35,025 bases of DNA, taken from the IMG/VR virus record IMGVR_UViG_3300030060_001855, positions 1-35,025 of that record. One strand, 5' to 3'. Position numbers and translations under genes: made by a program. Source of the stretch: a virus. The notes under the pieces were generated by a model. It made no database searches. It had not been told where the DNA came from and saw nothing but the letters and a program-made list of their open reading frames with translations. Shown piece by piece: positions 29,629 to 35,025 of the stretch; position 1 is the first letter of the stretch; the number at the start of each line of letters is the position of its first letter.

Positions 29629-31425
29629 TTATTCTTCCTCTTTGTTGTCAATTACTACTTTAGGCATTCTAACTGGTTTGCCATCATCATCTTTAACTAC
29701 CTGACCTTCATCATCCAATTTTGTCAATTGCATATTTTGTAAAAATTCAGGATCTACTGGTTGACCATTTTCAAAGAAATATAACTCTTGTACTGGATCA
29801 TATCTTAATAACATGTCAATAGTTTCTGTTGGTCTATAACCAAATCTTTGAAAAATATAATTACTTGCAAAAGGCCCTACACCACCACCTTGATAAGCTC
29901 TAACAACAAATGGATCTGTTTCTTCTGGTGTTTCAGGATTTGCATCTGTACCTTCATCATCACCAGAAATAGATGCTACTTGTGAATCCGAATCAGTACC
30001 AAAAGGATCTACTTCAAATGAAGGATCTATTCTATTAACTGTTGTTGGATCATTATCAATACCTTGCAGTTGATTTAAAACTTCGTTCAAACCTTCTTGA
30101 CCTGTTAAAGTAGGATATATTTTATCAAGAGGAACAAAAGTATCTCCAACTCTTTTACCACCTGCTAATGCTGTGAAAATATTACCATCTTTAATCATTT
30201 GCAATGTGTCTTGTTGTTGAGATCTTAAAAAATTATCTGTGCCTTGTGATTCTGCCTGATTAAAAAATCCTCCAACATTAAAACGATTAGATGGTGGATT
30301 GCTAAACTCAAGAACTCCTTCATTTAACCCAAATACTTTACCTAAATCAAATGGCCGACCACCTTTAGTTTGAGGAGTAAATGCTTCTAAAAATGTACCT
30401 GAATCTGGCACACTTTCTAAAAGCTCTTCTGTTGTTGCACCAGTTGGTGCTTGATATCCTTCATAAGTTTTTTCTAATTGAAGACTATCTTTTTCCATAG
30501 TTCTTCCTATATTTGTTGATCCGACTGGTATGCCTGACCCAGTATTATCTGGTGTATAATATGGTGTACCATTATATTCATAAAATAAACCTCCACCACC
30601 AGATTCATATCCTGGTTCATCGTCAACTTGTGCTTGGTAAGCAGCAGAAGTTAATGGATCTGTCATCCCACCCCAACCTAAATTTAAACCAGACAAATCT
30701 AAATTTTTTCTTTCACCATCTTCCTTAATATTAATTCCTGTAATTTTAAGATTAGATCCTTCAGGTGGAGTACCACCTACCCAACCAGTATCACCTGATT
30801 TACCTTCATTGTCATCATATTGATATGATCTACCTGTATCTTGGTCTACCATATAAACAAAACTGCTACCTCTTTTAAAATTAGGAATTGCATTCCCTGT
30901 TGTTGAATTTAAATAAGCATTTTTTAATTGTGGTTGTTCTGGTGGTTGTGGACTGCCATCTTCACCTAAATCTTGAGCGACTGGTTGTGGTACATTTGGC
31001 TGACCAGTCAAAGGATTGATTTCAGGTGGAACATAATCTTCTGGAAGATCAATTAACGGATCTGGAGTTATTAAAGGATTGTATCCAGGCTCTCCAGGTG
31101 CAGGTAATCCTGCATTATGATAAAGGTCTTTTATCCTTTGTTGATATTCTTCATCAGTAAGATTTTCTCCTGCTGTTGGAAAAGGTTTTCTAGTAGAAGA
31201 TGGATCAAGAGGATCAAGATTACTTAATGCACCTGTGCCAGTTCCCATGTCTAGTGGATCTTGAAAGTCTGGAGATCCAATAATAGGATTATTAACAATA
31301 TCTTGTTGTTGAGTTTCCACGTTTTGAAATGCTTGACGAAATTGGTCAGGAGTAATTTCGCCAGATTGCAATTGCTGAATGAAAGGTGTCATCTCATTCG
31401 TAAAATGTGCAAAATTATGTGGCAT
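29629..31425 (-). CDS. large Pro/Gly/Asp-rich protein of unknown function
   Basis: The start at ATG 31425 (MPHNFAHFTNEM) has a GGGGGAAG site; ten further codons upstream overlap the previous gene and are discounted. The 598-residue product has a short helical head, then long acidic, Pro/Gly/Asn-rich, low-complexity stretches (DPLDMGTGTGALSNLDPLDP; PEINPLTGQPNVPQP). The C-terminal half is more ordered, with VRAYQGGGVGPFASN and IDMLLRYDPVQELYFFENGQ near the end. It follows the portal in the operon. It may be a virion or head-assembly protein; no enzyme motif or family was recognised. Confidence 0.7.
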   Translation of the reverse strand: MPHNFAHFTNEMTPFIQQLQSGEITPDQFRQAFQNVETQQQDIVNNPIIGSPDFQDPLDMGTGTGALSNLDPLDPSSTRKPFPTAGENLTDEEYQQRIKDLYHNAGLPAPGEPGYNPLITPDPLIDLPEDYVPPEINPLTGQPNVPQPVAQDLGEDGSPQPPEQPQLKNAYLNSTTGNAIPNFKRGSSFVYMVDQDTGRSYQYDDNEGKSGDTGWVGGTPPEGSNLKITGINIKEDGERKNLDLSGLNLGWGGMTDPLTSAAYQAQVDDEPGYESGGGGLFYEYNGTPYYTPDNTGSGIPVGSTNIGRTMEKDSLQLEKTYEGYQAPTGATTEELLESVPDSGTFLEAFTPQTKGGRPFDLGKVFGLNEGVLEFSNPPSNRFNVGGFFNQAESQGTDNFLRSQQQDTLQMIKDGNIFTALAGGKRVGDTFVPLDKIYPTLTGQEGLNEVLNQLQGIDNDPTTVNRIDPSFEVDPFGTDSDSQVASISGDDEGTDANPETPEETDPFVVRAYQGGGVGPFASNYIFQRFGYRPTETIDMLLRYDPVQELYFFENGQPVDPEFLQNMQLTKLDDEGQVVKDDDGKPVRMPKVVIDNKEEE

Positions 31426-31627
31426 TTCTTCCCCCTGTTTGTTGTAAAAATGCAAGTAAATTACCTAAAGCACCAAAGTTTCTTTCTTTAGCTTGTCTGT
31501 CTTGCATCATTTTCTGCATTAACATCTGTTGCATTCTAGGATCAACACCTTGTTGCATAGGTCTTTGCATTCCACCAAACTTACTTGGATCAACTGGTCT
31601 TAAAGCTAATACATCACTTATTCGCAT
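31415..31627 (-). CDS. 70-aa Met/Gln-rich protein
   Basis: ATG 31627 lies 14 bases inside the end of the portal gene. The product opens MRISDVLALRPVDPSKFGGM, then a Met/Gln-rich helix (MQQMLMQKMMQDRQAKERN) and LGNLLAFLQQTGG. It also overlaps the next start by 11 bases, so translation is coupled both ways. It is possibly a small portal-associated or head assembly factor; nothing specific is recognised. Confidence 0.65.
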   Translation of the reverse strand: MRISDVLALRPVDPSKFGGMQRPMQQGVDPRMQQMLMQKMMQDRQAKERNFGALGNLLAFLQQTGGRNAT

Positions 31628-34025
31628 TTTTTACAGCTTCCATTTGTAGTTTAGCTTGTGTCTTTTCCCTTTCTAATTGTAATTCTGCTTCAAGTTTAGC
31701 AACTTTTGCTTGTAAGTCTGCTTGAGCTTTTGCAGTTTCAATCTGTAAATCTTGTTTAGCTTCTGCTTGTTTAATCTGAATATCAGACTTAGCTTTTGCC
31801 TGATCTGCTTGTATTTGTGCTTTTGTTCTAGCTTGTAAAGCTTGAGCTTCAAGTTGTGCCAACTGCTGTGCATACTGTAAAGGATTTTGCTTTTGTTGGT
31901 TTTGTTGTTGAGTTTGTAAAGCTTGTATCTGTTGCATTTGAGGTGCTTGTTGTACAACTTGAGCTGCTCTTTGACTTATTAAATTATCCAAATCTGGATT
32001 AATGTCTTTGCCTTTATATTTAGGATCTTTGAAATCTGGTAGCTCTGGCATTGGTATTCCAATACTAGCTTCCATCCTAAGTCGATATAATAAAGCAACA
32101 TGTTCTGCAATGTGTGCAGAAATCAATGGAATTGATCCTTTCATAGCAGGATTACCACCTAATGATGGATCTTGTAAAAACTGCATGTGAACTGCAATAT
32201 GTGATTCGTGGTCTTGTTCTATAAATGCCTTGATAGGTTTACCATACATCACAGACATATTTTCATCAATCGGATCTAATCTTGGTGCTTCTTCTGGTTC
32301 TTTTAAGATTTCTTCAATATTTGGTATACGTAAAGCTTCATACATTCTTTTATAAGCTGAATATAAATCATGTAATTGTGGAGCTGCTTGAGCCATCTGT
32401 AATGATGCTTGTGCTTGAGCAATACGTTGTGTACTTGAAAATATATTAGGATCACTGACTGGAATAATATCAATTGTCTCATCAAAATCAGATGCATAAA
32501 TTTCTGCACTTGCACCAGATATGGCAAATCTAAATACTTCATCCAAGTTTTCTGAATTTAATTTAGCAAGTAATTTAAACTCTTGACCTTGTGAATAATG
32601 TAATCGTTTGTGTATAGCTGAAAATGCTTTTGAGCCTTGTTCTATTAAAGCAACTGTCGAACCGACTGGTGCGTTTGGATTAACATCACCAACATTTAAA
32701 TCAGCAGTATTCGCAAATCTTTTACCTGCATCAACAATAAATCCTAATAAATTAAACAAAGATCCACTAGGTTCTTTAAATGGCAATGGCATAATAGCCT
32801 TGTTTACATCGTCAACTGTAGCATCTAAATCAACAAACTCACCAGGATTGACTTGTATTTCACCACCATTAACACGACCTCTTAACTTAAATCCACCTTG
32901 CATATTACTAAATGCAGCCGAATCAAGTAATGCTCTAAGTGATCCAGTAGCTGCTTTTCCTAATCCACCGATCACATGATAAAGACCAAAACCATAAAAC
33001 CCTAAACCAGGTAAAAACTTATAGCTGACAAACCAATCTCTTTTTAATTTCTTTTCATCATCTTCATTCCAATTTCTACGAATGCTAACAACATTCTGAT
33101 TATCGTAATCAATCGTAACGACATATGGCATACCAACTTCTGTTTCTTCATCATCAAAATATTCATAGACATGCATTTCTAACAAAGTAACAACATGATC
33201 TTCTGATTCGGATGCATATTGATCTACACCTTCGACTTGACCTACAATATCACCTGATGGGTCTATATTACTATTTGTTTCAACTGTTTGCATGTAATAA
33301 CCTGCATCGACATATTTTTCATAGTCGTTTCTTGGCATTCGAATCACATGGGTATATCGAATCGATGTATGTAAATCTTTGCTTTCTGGTGCAACTACAA
33401 AATCTTCTGCCTTAACAAATTGAGAACATTGTCTATCTAAATTGACATCCCACCATACTTTTTTAAATGTATGACCAACTAATGGCAGATGAAATAACAT
33501 CTGATCAAGTTCTGGAAAGTATTCTGGCATTTCTTGCGTAATCTGATAATTCATAAAGTCTTTAACTCTACGTGCCTGATTTTCAGATTCCTCACTGGCT
33601 TCACCGACAATAACAGTCTTAACAGGCCCACCTGATGGATATAATTCTGCAATAGCTCTTGCATTAAATTGCGTGGCTGCTTCTGCTATCAATGGATGTA
33701 CAACAACACTTAATCCACGACTGGCACGTTCATCTTCACTCTCTTCTAAACCACCATCTGGATCTAAAGTTTCTAATCCTTTTTTATATCTATGTTCCCA
33801 TTCGGATCTGGCTTCTCTATCAGTTTCATAATATTTAATTAATTCTGATGCTTTTCTTAATAATTCTGTATCAGTCATTTCTTCTGCAAGGTTTTCATCA
33901 AAAGAACTATCTTCCTTTCCAACCTCTGCATCTAAATCTGGATCACCAATTAAAACATCATCACCAACTGATTCGACTTGCAAATCATCTGGTGGAGCAC
34001 CTTCTGCGAAAGGGATTTCAACCAT
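31614..34025 (-). CDS. portal protein
   Basis: This 803-residue protein starts at ATG 34025 within the end of the terminase gene, behind AAGGA. An acidic N-terminal arm (1-55) precedes a helical wing with YYETDREARSEWEHRYKKGL. The core includes VVVHPLIAEAATQFNARAIA, FHLPLVGHTFKKVWWD and YKFLPGLGFYGFGLYHVIGG, typical of podovirus-type portals. NVGDVNPNAPVGSTVALIEQ is also characteristic. The last 110 residues form a long Gln/Ala/Lys coiled coil that could extend as a barrel into the capsid. It would form the dodecameric DNA channel, docking the terminase encoded just before it. Its length is in the range of long P22-like portals. Confidence 0.85.
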   Translation of the reverse strand: MVEIPFAEGAPPDDLQVESVGDDVLIGDPDLDAEVGKEDSSFDENLAEEMTDTELLRKASELIKYYETDREARSEWEHRYKKGLETLDPDGGLEESEDERASRGLSVVVHPLIAEAATQFNARAIAELYPSGGPVKTVIVGEASEESENQARRVKDFMNYQITQEMPEYFPELDQMLFHLPLVGHTFKKVWWDVNLDRQCSQFVKAEDFVVAPESKDLHTSIRYTHVIRMPRNDYEKYVDAGYYMQTVETNSNIDPSGDIVGQVEGVDQYASESEDHVVTLLEMHVYEYFDDEETEVGMPYVVTIDYDNQNVVSIRRNWNEDDEKKLKRDWFVSYKFLPGLGFYGFGLYHVIGGLGKAATGSLRALLDSAAFSNMQGGFKLRGRVNGGEIQVNPGEFVDLDATVDDVNKAIMPLPFKEPSGSLFNLLGFIVDAGKRFANTADLNVGDVNPNAPVGSTVALIEQGSKAFSAIHKRLHYSQGQEFKLLAKLNSENLDEVFRFAISGASAEIYASDFDETIDIIPVSDPNIFSSTQRIAQAQASLQMAQAAPQLHDLYSAYKRMYEALRIPNIEEILKEPEEAPRLDPIDENMSVMYGKPIKAFIEQDHESHIAVHMQFLQDPSLGGNPAMKGSIPLISAHIAEHVALLYRLRMEASIGIPMPELPDFKDPKYKGKDINPDLDNLISQRAAQVVQQAPQMQQIQALQTQQQNQQKQNPLQYAQQLAQLEAQALQARTKAQIQADQAKAKSDIQIKQAEAKQDLQIETAKAQADLQAKVAKLEAELQLEREKTQAKLQMEAVKNANK

Positions 34026-35025
34026 ATAATGTTATCCTTTTATTTTCCTCAATATCATCCTCAATATCATCTTGTGAATGACTAACAAACCAACCTTTGC
34101 GTAATCTTAACCAAGCTTGTGTACAAGTGTCAACAATATCATCGTTGTCAGTAGCAGGAAAAGATGCACATATATCAATTAAGTCCTTACACCATTTTTT
34201 GTTGGAAGGATACCAAATTCTTCCATCTTCTAATAAAGCTGACGATGCATGTGCTCTAGCTTCTTTATCTCTATCAGGTAAATATTCAATAACTGGTACA
34301 CCTGCCATACGTAAATCTTGCAATAAACTTTGACCAGATGCTTTCTTTTCTATCAATACAGCATCAGGTTCATAATCCTCATAAGCTTCTTGAGCAAGTT
34401 TTCTAAGTTCTGGATAAGGTACTCTATCATACCACATTTCCAACACTAAAGCATTTATCTGGCCATTTTTTCTAAACACACCCCACGTAGTTCTGGCAGA
34501 ATAGGATGTTTTTTCTTTGGTACTATAAGCAGTATCATAAGATTGTAATACATATTCTATGTCAGGTAAGTCTGGACTTTCGTATGGCATCCACCATTCT
34601 GCTTTTAGAATGCCACCACCTTTGGGCATCGGTCTTTGCTGCAATTGACCTGCTGATGCGTAACTCCCAAGACTCTTTTCAATATTAACAAGAGTTTTTT
34701 CATCAATCCTCTTTTCCCACAACAAATCTCCTTCTTTTGTTCTTGGATCTGTAAATCCAAGTGATGATTTGGTCGGTGTCGGATGTCCGATTTCATATCG
34801 AGCAGGTATGCATAAATGATCCCATTCATTATATTGATTCGCTAATATATGTCCTGTTAAATCTTTTTCATGTACTCTTTGCATAATAATTATGAATGCA
34901 CCAGTCTTTGGATCATTCAATCTTGTTTGCATTGCTTGATCCCACCAGTCAAGGACACTTTCACGAACTGTAGCTGATTCGCTTTCTCTGACATTATGTG
35001 GATCGTCAACAACTATAATATCACC
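34018..35025 (-). CDS. terL: large terminase subunit, N-terminus outside window
   Basis: The frame is open from the right edge to the TGA at 34018, giving 335 residues of the C-terminal two thirds. It begins GDIIVVDDPHNV, the Walker B region with its DD pair. It continues with RESVLDWWDQAM, then IIIMQRVHEKDLTGH, which is the ATPase coupling motif. The RNase-H-like nuclease follows: VLQSYDTAYS supplies the first Asp, VLIEKKASGQSLLQDL the central acid, and NDDIVDTCTQAW the last Asp. The Walker A segment lies outside. This enzyme pumps DNA into the prohead and cuts concatemers. The pattern fits the Terminase_6 type. It overlaps the portal gene by eight bases. Confidence 0.93.
   Translation of the reverse strand, partial: GDIIVVDDPHNVRESESATVRESVLDWWDQAMQTRLNDPKTGAFIIIMQRVHEKDLTGHILANQYNEWDHLCIPARYEIGHPTPTKSSLGFTDPRTKEGDLLWEKRIDEKTLVNIEKSLGSYASAGQLQQRPMPKGGGILKAEWWMPYESPDLPDIEYVLQSYDTAYSTKEKTSYSARTTWGVFRKNGQINALVLEMWYDRVPYPELRKLAQEAYEDYEPDAVLIEKKASGQSLLQDLRMAGVPVIEYLPDRDKEARAHASSALLEDGRIWYPSNKKWCKDLIDICASFPATDNDDIVDTCTQAWLRLRKGWFVSHSQDDIEDDIEENKRITLYG

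Noticed and set aside
31426-31455. Upstream ATG start for the 598-aa protein
   Set aside because: The ATG at 31425 has a GGGGGAAG site at correct distance, whereas the upstream codons overlap the 70-aa gene further and lack a site.
32608-32979. 123-aa plus-strand ORF inside the portal gene
   Set aside because: It is a shadow of the portal frame, without ribosome site or recognisable protein features.
1-35025. Integrase, attachment site, insertion sequence or tRNA gene
   Set aside because: I found no recombinase or transposase motifs, no terminal inverted repeats and no cloverleaf-like sequence by eye; a covariance-model tRNA search was not possible.

Overview
This window is a stretch of the late (virion and lysis) region of a tailed double-stranded DNA phage. 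The base composition is strongly AT-rich (judged by eye, not computed). Several families are ones I recognise from uncultured marine phages: the DFGDL-type tail repeats, a GTA-type holin, a cupredoxin-like virion domain, tiny Lys-rich Cys/His proteins and a phage GroES. Together these point to a marine phage of a Gram-negative, perhaps alphaproteobacterial, host. There is a terminase, a large portal, a capsid and short connector-type genes, but no tape measure, tail tube or sheath gene. Several large Gly-rich proteins look like DNA-ejection proteins. This fits a podovirus-like short tail. No replication, integrase or tRNA gene is visible. The genome continues past both edges, cutting the large terminase on the right and a small membrane ORF on the left.

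Almost everything is on the minus strand, so transcription runs right to left. The order is: partial large terminase, portal, a 70-aa protein, a Pro/Gly-rich 598-aa protein, an acidic 93-aa protein, a 36-aa basic protein and a 360-aa polyvalent-domain protein (35025-28152). Next come six tiny basic proteins (28151-26852) and an ejection-type protein with an ADP-ribosyltransferase-like C-terminus (26852-25413). A two-gene plus-strand island (24851-25410) with a winged-helix regulator interrupts the series; it has a well-formed divergent sigma70-type promoter pair with repeated operator-like sequences. The minus-strand series then resumes with small proteins, a GroES-like co-chaperonin, a scaffold-like protein, a decoration-like protein and the major capsid protein, ending at a clear rho-independent terminator (20401-20420).

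Left of the terminator are a jelly-roll-like virion protein, two connector/adaptor-like proteins flanking a cupredoxin-containing Gly-rich protein, small virion proteins, and three paralogous six-repeat (beta-propeller-like) tail proteins. One of these three is split into two in-frame ORFs by four stop codons. Then come a coiled-coil protein, the holin and M15 endolysin pair, a 774-aa tail-hub-like protein, and a block of ejection-type proteins to the left edge. Genes are packed with TAATG/ATGA overlaps, which implies translational coupling and a few long operons. The observations most worth a second look are the split six-repeat gene, the regulatory island, the ADP-ribosyltransferase-like cargo protein, the cluster of tiny Cys/His basic proteins, and the complete type-1 copper ligand set in a virion protein.
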